Below are positions 1-6,890 of a DNA stretch of 21,087 nucleotides, in pieces (within the stretch, counting starts at the first letter, position 1; each line of letters starts with the position of its first letter). The position numbers and the translations under genes were made by a program. The notes under the pieces are model-generated. The model saw only the letters and a list, made by a program, of their open reading frames with translations, ran no database searches and was not told the DNA's origin. Source of the DNA: Phycisphaerae bacterium (GTDB taxonomy: Bacteria > Planctomycetota > Phycisphaerae > UBA1845); NCBI GenBank assembly GCA_029260155.1, contig JAJDDU010000378.1, positions 1 through 21,087 on the forward strand, in the 5' to 3' direction.

Positions 1-688
1 CCCCCTCCGCCTCGCTGACCGTCAAGCGGATTACCAACTCACCCGGCGCCGATGGAATCACCTCGATCGACTCCTCGTCGGTGCTGCTCAGCTCAGCCTC
101 CGGACCATCGCTCTGGACCCAGCTGTAGGTGAACTCACCCGGCAAGTTCGTTTCCGCCGTCAGCGTAAACTCTTCCGCCGCGACGGCTGAAAGCGGCACG
201 TCATCGTCGTCGCCGGCTTCCTCAACCGTGACCCGCAGCGGCGTCTCAGCCACATCGATCATCACAAAGTCAACCGCCGTCTGCCCGGCTGAATCCGTCA
301 CGCGGATCCGGTACAAGTACTGCCCTATCTCAAACGGCGCCGTGTCGATCTCCGCCCGGTCATTGTCCGCCAGCAGCGGGATGACACCGTCCAACAACTC
401 AAGCGGGTCGTCTGGCACCAACTCGACATTCCATCGAAGGACGTACGGCGGCGAGCCCCCGCTTGCGATCGCCTCAAGTGTCAGAGTCTGCTCCTCCGTC
501 GCGAACTGATCATCGCCCGCATCCACCGTCAAAGGCTCAGCCACCGGTGTCGGGTTGAACGGATTCGGCATAGCCGGCAAAAAGTCAAACGGATTCCCGT
601 CGCATGCCGCCAAGAGCCCCAAACCCCCGAACATCCCAACGAGCACGATCAAGTACTTACTCATCTTCCGGTTCCCACTGGTTTTCAT
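1..688 (-). CDS. PKD/Ig-like repeat lipoprotein, N-terminal part
   Basis: The frame is open from an ATG at 688 down to the left edge, so the C-terminus is missing (about 229 residues seen). The N-terminus has a basic stretch, a hydrophobic core and a lipobox, LLAAC, with the lipidated Cys at residue 29; an alternative ATG at 664 would shorten the n-region to MSKY and keep the lipobox. After the Cys comes a Pro-rich linker, then two modules that look like PKD or Ig-like folds: one starts near VDAGDDQFATEEQTLTLEA and ends in YRIRVTDSAGQTA, the next near FTLTAETNLPGEFTYSWVQ and ends in LVIRLTVSEAEG. Such beta-sandwich repeats normally mediate cell-surface adhesion or act as spacers. No catalytic motif is visible. 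The family-level call is good; the function is unknown. No strong Shine-Dalgarno is seen for either start. Confidence 0.75.
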   Translation of the reverse strand, partial: MKTSGNRKMSKYLIVLVGMFGGLGLLAACDGNPFDFLPAMPNPFNPTPVAEPLTVDAGDDQFATEEQTLTLEAIASGGSPPYVLRWNVELVPDDPLELLDGVIPLLADNDRAEIDTAPFEIGQYLYRIRVTDSAGQTAVDFVMIDVAETPLRVTVEEAGDDDDVPLSAVAAEEFTLTAETNLPGEFTYSWVQSDGPEAELSSTDEESIEVIPSAPGELVIRLTVSEAEG

Positions 689-1320
689 ACGCCTGATTCC
701 ATCCAAATGCTCCGCATCCGACTCCCCGCCCGCGTTCAGCGTTTAGCGGTGTCGCGTGCGACACCATCTCACGACACCTCGCGCGCGACACCATCCCGCA
801 GAATCTCGCGATCGGCACGACATATCCATCGACCACCCCAACATCCTACGTTGAACCGTCATCATACCCGACACCATGTGACCGAACAAAACCGGCCCCA
901 ACGGTCCCCACCACCCCACCACACGCCAGAACCCCATGGATTCCAATCCGTTGGACCACCACGGCGCCCCGCGGCCGCGACCCCGCCGAATCGTACGCCG
1001 CCACCCACAATCCCGATGCGCACTGGTCGCCAAGTCGCAAAACGCCCCACCGCCCCCAAAACCGGCGTGGCTGCCAAATTCTCGCGCCCCACAGATCAGA
1101 CCCGTAGTTATTACCATGCGGGGATACTGCGCGCGAAAACGCCGCCAAAACCAATGCCCCCCGCGCCGGAGCACAAACCGCAATGCGCAGAACCAACTCA
1201 AGTGAAATCAAGAAAAACGTCGCTCACGCACCAAAAACGCGATCTCTCCGCCGAAACGAAAACGCCAGATTACCAAACGAACCCATCTTGCAGTCAAACT
1301 TTATGCTCCCCGGTCCACCA
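689..1320. other. Non-coding stretch between lipoprotein and MFS genes
   Basis: About 630 bp without a convincing gene. Several frames stay open here, but their products are Arg/Pro/His-rich on one strand and Gly/Trp/Arg-rich on the other, with no recognisable domain and no good ribosome binding site. The plus strand is strikingly rich in C and A and poor in T over about 880-1300. The upstream heptamer cluster lies at its left end. The right end is the 3' flank of the MFS gene; no hairpin plus T-run terminator was found. Confidence 0.5.
748..877. repeat. Cluster of CGACACC / GGTGTCG heptamers
   Basis: The heptamer CGACACC occurs on the plus strand at 759-765, 772-778, 786-792 and 869-875, and inverted (GGTGTCG) at 748-754. 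Three copies extend to CGACACCAT. The stretches 752-768 and 779-795 are 17-bp direct repeats with one mismatch. Copies at 748 and 759 form an 8-bp inverted repeat, GGTGTCGC-GT-GCGACACC. The cluster lies 60 to 190 bp upstream of the lipoprotein gene that starts at 688, where an operator would be expected. A regulator-binding role is inference. Confidence 0.45.
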
Positions 1321-2535
1321 TCACGCAGTCCGCAACTTGGATCGTATGCTCCACATCAGCACAGCCGCAACGCACGCGAGGGCAGAGGTCGCCCCCCACA
1401 ACGCACCTCCGCCGAGTGCCATCAACACCAGCCCTCCCACGGGCGCGCCGATCATGTTCGCACCGGAGAAACTCATCGAGAACACCCCCATATACCGCGC
1501 ACGCAGGTGCGAAGGAGCCATGTCCGAGACGATCGCAGAGAACAGCGGCGCCTGCATGATCTCGCCCGTCGTCCAGACAACGACGGTGAACGCGAATTGC
1601 GGCACCGTCCGCGCAAGGCCAATAAGCCCAAAGCCAGTCGCCACGATCAACGCCGCCACGATCATGACCCGCGCACGATCGAAACGCCTCAGCCACGACG
1701 TCACCGGAAGTTGCAACAGCACAATCAAAACGCCGTTTATCGCGATGATGCGGCCGTAGGTCTTTGGCTCGACACCAAACTCCCGCAGATAAAGCGGGAA
1801 CGTGGACATCGATTGCATGAACGTAAGGCTGAGCAGAAACGTCGCCGCGCAGAAGATCAGAAAGACGCGATCCCGAAGAATGAAACCAGCCGCTTGCGTC
1901 CAGTTCATCTTCTGCACTTCCTCAACGTCGTCGATCCGCCGCTCTGCGGGCGCAACGCCACCACGGCCAGGCAGCGTTTCCTTGATGGCCAGCAGTATGA
2001 TGACACCGTAAGCCGACGCGGTAAGCGCGTCGGCCCAAAAGAGGTAGCGGAAATCTATCTGAGCGAGCGATCCGCCAATGAAAGCACCGCACGCAAAGCC
2101 CAGGTTGATCGCAACGTACATGAGCCCAAACGCGTGCGTTCGGCGCGCCGGCTCGACGAGGTCAGCCATCATCGCGGACGCGGCTGGGCGGTACATGTCA
2201 GCCACCGCCGCAAATACGCCTACCCCCACCAGAATCGTCGCCCGCGTCTGCAAATACGAGAAGACCAACAGAATCACAGCCCCGCCAAAGAGGCTAATGA
2301 GCATGGTCGTTCGACGCCCGATGTGGTCGGCCAAGTGCCCACCCACAAGCGCGGCGATCACCGAACCCACGCCGAATACACCCATCGCCTGCGTTGCGAA
2401 CACGGCGCCGAATCCAAGCTCGTCCTTCAAATACAGTGTCAGAAAGAAAATGAGCAACGTGCCCGCACGATTAACGAACGTACCCACACACAGCACGTGG
2501 ACCGACCGTGGCAATTCGAGGTATTGCTTCAGCAT
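1321..2535 (-). CDS. MFS transporter, DHA1-like drug/efflux type
   Basis: A 404-residue integral membrane protein with about 12 hydrophobic segments, the usual length for the major facilitator superfamily. Loop 2-3 carries motif A, GGHLADHIGRR, at about residues 65-75. A charged cytoplasmic loop near residues 195-210 (PGRGGVAPAERRIDDVEE) separates the two six-helix halves. The start is ATG at 2535; GAGG lies about 10 nt upstream. It follows the PLP-enzyme gene on the same strand after a 36-bp gap, so the two are probably co-transcribed. That suggests transport of an amino acid or a related product, but the substrate cannot be read from sequence; drug efflux is an equal alternative. The family call is firm, the substrate is unknown. 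Confidence 0.88.
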   Translation of the reverse strand: MLKQYLELPRSVHVLCVGTFVNRAGTLLIFFLTLYLKDELGFGAVFATQAMGVFGVGSVIAALVGGHLADHIGRRTTMLISLFGGAVILLVFSYLQTRATILVGVGVFAAVADMYRPAASAMMADLVEPARRTHAFGLMYVAINLGFACGAFIGGSLAQIDFRYLFWADALTASAYGVIILLAIKETLPGRGGVAPAERRIDDVEEVQKMNWTQAAGFILRDRVFLIFCAATFLLSLTFMQSMSTFPLYLREFGVEPKTYGRIIAINGVLIVLLQLPVTSWLRRFDRARVMIVAALIVATGFGLIGLARTVPQFAFTVVVWTTGEIMQAPLFSAIVSDMAPSHLRARYMGVFSMSFSGANMIGAPVGGLVLMALGGGALWGATSALACVAAVLMWSIRSKLRTA

Positions 2536-2571
2536 CGAAACACAGCCTCAGCCTGCACATTCAAAATGCAG

Positions 2572-3546
2572 CTACGAAAAATTGGAAAAGACGCCGCCAG
2601 TATGAATGAACACCACGGGAGCATCGCGTCCAAGGCGCCCGTCGCGCACGCCGTCCAACAGCGCGCAAAACGCCTTGGCGGTGTAGACGGGGTCGAAAAC
2701 AATGCCTTCCGTTCGAGCAAGCAAGCCGATCGCGTCGGTGGCCGCCGCATACGGGACGGCGTACCCGTCGCCCACGTAACCATCGATAAAGCGCATCGAC
2801 GAATCCGTGAAAGTAATTGGCAATGTGAACCGTTCCACTGTCCGTCGGCACAGGTCGCCGATCTCGCGCACATGAAATGCAACATCGTCGCTCACCGGAA
2901 CGCCCCAAAGCCGCAGGCCCGACAGCTCGTGCAAGAGCGCGCCCAGCAAGGCGCCCGCATACGTTCCGCCCGAGGACACCGGCATGATCACATCGCACGC
3001 ATCAATGCCAAGTTCGCGCAGTTGACCCGCCAACTCCGCCATGGCACGGATGTATCCCCAGCAGCCCATCGGTTCAGACGCGCCCATCGGAATCCACCGC
3101 GGCTTGCGGCCGGCGCTCTTCAATTCGGCGAGCACGTCTTCGACAATTCCCTCGCGGCCACTGTCGAACACCTCGCGGTTGTAACAGCGCACTTGCGCCC
3201 CGAAGAGAACATCAAGCAGATGATTGCCCCGCGGTTCGTCGGGCGGTTGCGGCCGAATCAGCAGCACGGCTTGCAACCCCAGTTTGGCACACACCGCAGC
3301 CGTCGCCCGACAGTGGTTCGACTGACAAGTGCCTTCGGTCACCAGCGTGTCGCACCCGTCCGCCACCGCTTCCGCCACCACGAACTCAAGCTTGCGGACC
3401 TTGTTGCCCGACAGCTCCAAGCCCGTCATGTCGTCACGTTTCAACCAAACACGCCCACCCCCCAGTTCGCGCTCAAGTCGCTCCAGACGAACCAAAGGCG
3501 TCGGCAACGTCGCAAGTCTAAGTCGTTTGGGCTCTTGTACTTTCAT
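2572..3546 (-). CDS. PLP-dependent D-cysteine desulfhydrase / ACC deaminase family enzyme
   Basis: A fold-type II PLP enzyme of 324 residues, the usual length for D-cysteine desulfhydrase (D-Cys to pyruvate, H2S and ammonia) and ACC deaminase. SGNKVRKLEF holds the Schiff-base lysine (K49) and QSNHCR (about 75-80) the Ser/Asn/His motif of the active site. The C-terminal HTGG (315-318) resembles the HTGG of enterobacterial D-cysteine desulfhydrase, which favours that activity over ACC deaminase; this is a judgement by motif only. I chose the ATG at 3546 because MKVQEPKRLRLATLPTPL begins where family members begin; a TTG at 3582 would add 12 residues without family resemblance. It leads a probable operon with the MFS transporter and is divergent from the small membrane protein gene at 3626. 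Confidence 0.85.
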   Translation of the reverse strand: MKVQEPKRLRLATLPTPLVRLERLERELGGGRVWLKRDDMTGLELSGNKVRKLEFVVAEAVADGCDTLVTEGTCQSNHCRATAAVCAKLGLQAVLLIRPQPPDEPRGNHLLDVLFGAQVRCYNREVFDSGREGIVEDVLAELKSAGRKPRWIPMGASEPMGCWGYIRAMAELAGQLRELGIDACDVIMPVSSGGTYAGALLGALLHELSGLRLWGVPVSDDVAFHVREIGDLCRRTVERFTLPITFTDSSMRFIDGYVGDGYAVPYAAATDAIGLLARTEGIVFDPVYTAKAFCALLDGVRDGRLGRDAPVVFIHTGGVFSNFS

Positions 3547-3625
3547 AGTGAATCTCACGGCTCGCCATCGACTCGATTCCAAACTCGCGTATTATATGGA
3601 ATTCACGTAGCAACGGAGATGAAGT

Positions 3626-3934
3626 ATGTCGCAGTTTCCACCAACTCAAACGCAATTCGAACCACCGCCTGCCCAGAAACCGCCATCCGAGGGAAAAGCC
3701 GTCGCGTCGCTCGTGCTCGGGATCACCGGAATGCTCGGCTGGTGTCTTCCGATCGTCGGCCTACCCATCAACATTGTTGGACTTGTCCTCGGAATCAACA
3801 GCTTGAATTCGGCACGACGCGGAATGGCCATCGCGGGGATCGTATTGTGCGTCATCGGGCTGATACTGACACTGATAAACGCAGCCGTCGGCATGTATCT
3901 CGGTGCAACCGGCCAACACCCGCTGTTTCAATAA
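3626..3934 (+). CDS. Small two-helix membrane protein, DUF4190-like
   Basis: A 102-residue protein with a Pro/Gln-rich cytoplasmic-looking N-terminus (about 1-24), then two hydrophobic helices (about 26-60 and 66-92) joined by a short loop containing NSLNSARRGMAIAG. The AVASLVLGITG start of helix 1 and the GLVLGI...GMAIAGIVL pattern are typical of the DUF4190 family of bacterial membrane proteins, which have no known function. ATG at 3626 is preceded by GGAG at 3615-3618, a good spacing of 7 nt. It is transcribed away from the PLP enzyme and converges on sucC, 47 bp away. Function unknown. Confidence 0.8.
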   Translation: MSQFPPTQTQFEPPPAQKPPSEGKAVASLVLGITGMLGWCLPIVGLPINIVGLVLGINSLNSARRGMAIAGIVLCVIGLILTLINAAVGMYLGATGQHPLFQ

Positions 3935-3981
3935 GGATAGGCCACAGGAGTCCGTCAATACGTCCGCTGAGCTTCGGCGCG

Positions 3982-5145
3982 TCACGCGACCTTGGCGCAT
4001 ACTTTGGTGGCTGCGTCCGTGAGATCATCTGCCGGAATGAGCTCGGCGATGGCGGCCTCCTTGAGCAACACGCGGGCCCGTTCGACATTCGTGCCCTCAA
4101 GCCGGACGACGACCGGGATCGTGAAGCCAATCGACTTGGCGGCGGCGATAAGCGCTTCCGCGATCGTGTCGCACTTGGCGATGCCGCCAAAAATGTTGAC
4201 CAAGACCCCCTTGACTTTGTCGTCGGACAGGATGATCCGAAACGCCTCGATGGCCCCTTCCTTGGTGACCGACCCGCCAACATCCAGGAAGTTGGCCGGC
4301 GCGCCGCCGTGGAGCTTGATAATGTCCATCGTCGCCATCGCAAGACCGGCACCGTTGACCAAGCAGCCGATGTTGCCGTCGAGCGAAATGTACGACAGGT
4401 CGTGCTCCTTGGCCCGCACCTCGTTGGGGTCTTCCTCTGTCGGGTCATACATCTCTTGCAACAACTTGTGCCGGAAGACTGCGTTGTCGTCAAAGTTCAT
4501 CTTGGCATCGATGGCGAGAATCTCGCCCTCGGGCGTGCGTACCAGCGGGTTGATCTCCGCCAGGGAACAGTCGTATTCCAGCGACACCTTGACCAGACCA
4601 CGCAACACCGCACCAGCGGCGCGGGCCTGGTTCTTGTCCGTCAGACCCAACGCCCGAACGAGGTTGGCCGCTTGAAACCCCTGCAAGCCGAGGTGCGGAT
4701 GCAGCCACTCCTTGACGATCGCTTCCGGCTTGTTGGCGGCTACCTCTTCAATCTCAACGCCCCCCTCGCGAGAGACCATGACGACGGGACACCGCTTCGC
4801 CCGATCCACGACGACCGCTACGTAGTACTCGGTCTCGATGTTCACAGCGCCGGCCACGAGCAGCTTCTTGACCGCGATCCCCTCGGGACCGGTCTGCTTC
4901 GACACCATACGATTGCCGAACATGAAGTCAGCCGCGGTTTTGACCTCCTCAGCGGTCTCGCACAGCTTGACAAAGCCCGCCTTGCCCCGCCCCCCGGCGA
5001 AGACCTGGGCTTTGACCACAACTTGTCCGCCGATCTTCTGAAACGCATCCACGGCAGCGGCCGCGTTCTCAACAACCTCAGACGGGGGAACGGGAACGCC
5101 GGCATCGGCCAACAGCTGACGGGCTTGGTACTCGTGGACTTTCAT
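3982..5145 (-). CDS. sucC: Succinyl-CoA synthetase (ADP/GDP-forming) beta subunit
   Basis: A 387-residue cytoplasmic TCA-cycle enzyme subunit; with SucD it interconverts succinyl-CoA and succinate with substrate-level phosphorylation. The N-terminus MKVHEYQARQLL is the canonical start, followed by an ATP-grasp domain (VVKAQVFAGGRGKAGFVKL, EINPL near 196). The CoA-ligase domain has GNIG at 257-260, LVNGAGLAMATMD, NFLDVGGSVTKE and NIFGGIAKCD near 316. I chose ATG at 5145; an upstream in-frame start at 5241 would add 32 residues that family members lack. Length matches the family's usual 385-390. Downstream of its stop there is only the convergent small membrane protein gene, so the usual partner sucD is not adjacent. 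Identification is very firm. Confidence 0.97.
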   Translation of the reverse strand: MKVHEYQARQLLADAGVPVPPSEVVENAAAAVDAFQKIGGQVVVKAQVFAGGRGKAGFVKLCETAEEVKTAADFMFGNRMVSKQTGPEGIAVKKLLVAGAVNIETEYYVAVVVDRAKRCPVVMVSREGGVEIEEVAANKPEAIVKEWLHPHLGLQGFQAANLVRALGLTDKNQARAAGAVLRGLVKVSLEYDCSLAEINPLVRTPEGEILAIDAKMNFDDNAVFRHKLLQEMYDPTEEDPNEVRAKEHDLSYISLDGNIGCLVNGAGLAMATMDIIKLHGGAPANFLDVGGSVTKEGAIEAFRIILSDDKVKGVLVNIFGGIAKCDTIAEALIAAAKSIGFTIPVVVRLEGTNVERARVLLKEAAIAELIPADDLTDAATKVCAKVA

Positions 5146-5333
5146 GGTGCTTTGTCTTTCTTCAATACTGGGTCGCTGTGGTTTCCCCGCGAAGGCGGCG
5201 AGGATGCAGGTGAATGCTATCGCGCTCGCAGCCGCCCACAAGGGGGGACGGCGTTATTCTCGCCGCGCGAGCGGCAGAAAACCCCACAATCGCCACGACC
5301 GAAACGCGCTGGAGGGCTACGAAAAGCCGGTCG

Positions 5334-5347
5334 CATTCGATCGAATG
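5334..5347. promoter_or_regulatory. 14-bp perfect palindrome CATTCGATCGAATG
   Basis: A perfect dyad lying 73 bp before the IPTL-CTERM gene start and followed 6 bp later by TACACT (5354-5359), a possible -10 element. A palindrome across the -35/-10 spacer is a typical repressor-site geometry. Both the operator role and the promoter are inference; the -35 match is poor. Confidence 0.35.
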
Positions 5348-5404
5348 ATTCTGTACACTGGATGCGTTCGGGATAAGTGCAGATGGTGGGCCGCCAGAAA
5401 TGCC

Positions 5405-5411
5405 AAGGAGG
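5405..5411 (+). promoter_or_regulatory. Ribosome binding site AAGGAGG deciding the start of the IPTL-CTERM gene
   Basis: A full anti-Shine-Dalgarno match sits 9 nt before ATG 5421. An in-frame ATG at 5400 lies just ahead of it and would place the site inside the coding region, so ATG 5421 is the better start. Confidence 0.8.
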
Positions 5412-5420
5412 AAAAGAGCC

Positions 5421-6233
5421 ATGAACAGGGTATCGATCGCAAGCAGCCTAGTGGTAGCAGTTGGTCTACTCGCCGGGCAGGCGGCGGTGGCGGATGTCGT
5501 GACCATCGGCGCGAGCAAGGACAATTCACTGTTCGAAGACGCGGCCGGCGCGCTCAGCAACGGCGCGGGTCCACACATGTACGCGGGCAAGACCGGCCCG
5601 ATTGCGGGCTCCCTCCTCCGGCGGGCCTTGTTGGCGTTCGATGTCGCGGGAAACGTACCGCCGGGAGCGACGATCACCAGCGCCACCCTGAGCCTCAACC
5701 AATCGGCGTCGGCTCCGGCGTCGGGGAATCAGACAATCAACCTCCACCGCGTGTTGTCGGATTGGGGAGAAAGCACCTCCGATGCGGGACGCCCAGGCGG
5801 GGCGGGTGCTACGTCGGCGCCCGGTGATGCCAGTTGGATCCATGCTTTCTTCAACACGACTCCGTGGGGTACAACCGGCGGCGATTTCGTCGGCATCTCC
5901 AGCGCTGCCGCCGTGGCCGGCGTTGCGTCGGGGCCGCGCGTTTGGGGATCGACACCGGACATGGTCGCTGATGTGCAGGGTTGGTTGGACAATCCGGGGA
6001 GCGCGTTCGGATGGATGCTGATCGGCGACGAGATCACCGACCGAACGGCCCGTCGCTTCGACTCCCGCGAAAACCCTACACCCTCACTTCGTCCCATGCT
6101 GACGATCGAGTTCGATCCGCCGAAACCGATTCCGACGATGTCGGAATGGGGGATGATCGTGTTCGGGCTGCTGCTTTGCACCGGGGGCTCAATCGTCTTC
6201 GGTCGCAGGCGTCGCGTTGCGTCTAGCAGCTGA
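5421..6233 (+). CDS. Exported DNRLRE-domain protein with IPTL-CTERM sorting signal
   Basis: A 270-residue exported protein. Signal peptide at about 1-25 (MNRVSIASSLVVAVGLLAG, cleavage near AVA-D). The body starts TIGASKDNSLFEDAAGALSNG and ends RPMLTIEF; with RRALLAFDVAG, the WGE motif and TARRFDSREN it matches the DNRLRE/CBM96-like beta-sandwich family seen in secreted proteins of planctomycetes and other environmental bacteria. The C-terminus is a clear IPTL-CTERM signal: IPTMSEWG at about residues 236-243, a hydrophobic helix (MIVFGLLLCTGGSIVFG) and a basic RRRR tail. In the known exosortase systems such tails are processed at the inner membrane and the proteins go to the surface or EPS. 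No exosortase gene is in this window. The downstream EPS locus fits, since exosortase genes usually sit in EPS loci. The ligand is unknown. Confidence 0.88.
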   Translation: MNRVSIASSLVVAVGLLAGQAAVADVVTIGASKDNSLFEDAAGALSNGAGPHMYAGKTGPIAGSLLRRALLAFDVAGNVPPGATITSATLSLNQSASAPASGNQTINLHRVLSDWGESTSDAGRPGGAGATSAPGDASWIHAFFNTTPWGTTGGDFVGISSAAAVAGVASGPRVWGSTPDMVADVQGWLDNPGSAFGWMLIGDEITDRTARRFDSRENPTPSLRPMLTIEFDPPKPIPTMSEWGMIVFGLLLCTGGSIVFGRRRRVASSS

Positions 6234-6237
6234 CCCA

Positions 6238-6266
6238 GTGGCAGTCAGGCCGCAACGTGCTAGAAT
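6238..6266 (+). promoter_or_regulatory. Putative sigma70-like promoter before the DUF6941-like gene
   Basis: TAGAAT (6261-6266, 5 of 6 consensus) is preceded after 17 bp by GTGGCA (6238-6243, 4 of 6). It lies directly after the stop of the IPTL-CTERM gene and about 36 bp before the next start, which fits a short leader. Prediction by consensus match only. Confidence 0.4.
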
Positions 6267-6302
6267 GGCGCCGCGGGCCGCGGTGAGCGCGCCCGGAGAA
6301 CC

Positions 6303-6761
6303 GTGGAACTCGGGGAACCCAAACCGATGCGAGGGAATGGCCTAGTGCCCGACGTGTTGTCGCTGGCGGTGTGCGATCAGATCATCACCGACCGCATGAC
6401 CGGCAAGCAATCGTTGATCGGGCTGTTCACCACGGTACACGCCGCCAAGTTTCCGGTGACGCACCCGCAGCTCTGCGTACACCTGTCCATGACCGACGGG
6501 CGCGGGAAGACGCGCATAACGATCTGCATCATCGACGCGGACGACGCCCGTGATCCTGTCGTTCGGGGCCAGGGCATCGTGGACTTTAAGAACCCGCGGG
6601 CCATCGCCAACCTGTCGCTCCAGTTCCACGGACTCGTGTTCACCCACCCCGGCGAGTACCGAGTTCAGATACTGTGCGAGGGTGAACTCCTGCGCGAAGC
6701 CCGATTGCACCTCGTCCAAGCCAAGCGCCGGCCACAGCCCAACGACCCCAAGTTGAACTGA
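6303..6761 (+). CDS. DUF6941-like conserved small protein
   Basis: A 152-residue soluble protein with no signal peptide or membrane helix. VLSLAVCDQIITDRMTGKQSLIGLFTTVHAAKF (broken here only by description) and the alternating beta-strand pattern that follows (LCVHLSMTDGRGKTRITI, GEYRVQILCEGELLREARL) resemble the DUF6941 family of single-domain beta-rich proteins common in planctomycetes; the function of that family is not known and my match is from memory of the pattern. GTG 6303 has GGAG at 6295-6298, 4 nt upstream; ATG 6327, with GGGGAA about 9 nt upstream, is a serious alternative that would remove 8 residues. It converges with the beta-propeller gene across a 129-bp gap rich in dyads. 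It appears to be a stand-alone transcription unit. Confidence 0.65.
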   Translation: MELGEPKPMRGNGLVPDVLSLAVCDQIITDRMTGKQSLIGLFTTVHAAKFPVTHPQLCVHLSMTDGRGKTRITICIIDADDARDPVVRGQGIVDFKNPRAIANLSLQFHGLVFTHPGEYRVQILCEGELLREARLHLVQAKRRPQPNDPKLN

Positions 6762-6803
6762 ATGCTCGCGAGACGAGCTTCAGATTCGACGCACGCGAAC
6801 GTC

Positions 6804-6848
6804 TGGGTCGCGACCCAATTGGCGCCGCCGCGCCCGACGTGTCGGGCG
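6804..6848. terminator. Two dyads between convergent genes, possible bidirectional terminator
   Basis: TGGGTCGCGACCCA at 6804-6817 is a perfect 14-bp palindrome. CGCCCGAC-GT-GTCGGGCG at 6831-6848 is an 8-bp inverted repeat with a 2-nt spacer. Both sit in the gap between two genes that point at each other, where a shared terminator is expected. No T-run follows on either strand, so intrinsic termination is uncertain; simple transcript-end stabilising hairpins are equally possible. Confidence 0.35.
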
Positions 6849-6890
6849 GAGCATCGTGCGATCAGCGTGGATTCCGGGAACACACATCCA

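Noticed and set aside
896..920. Possible G-quadruplex on the minus strand
   Set aside because: Only three runs of four G are close together, with no fourth run nearby, so the motif is incomplete.
743..1211. Minus-strand open frames in the 689-1320 stretch
   Set aside because: Gly/Trp/Arg-rich low-information products in two frames over the same bases, with no ribosome binding site; overlapping open frames are expected at this base composition.
707..1759. Plus-strand open frame of 350 codons
   Set aside because: Rich in Pro, Arg, Thr and His, no family match, and it covers the non-coding stretch and the antisense of the MFS gene.
1183..5376. Very long open frame on the plus strand (about 1400 codons)
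   Set aside because: It runs antisense to the MFS, PLP-enzyme and sucC genes and through the small membrane protein gene in another frame. Its product is Arg/His/Gln-rich, without domains. It is an artefact of high GC and biased codon use.
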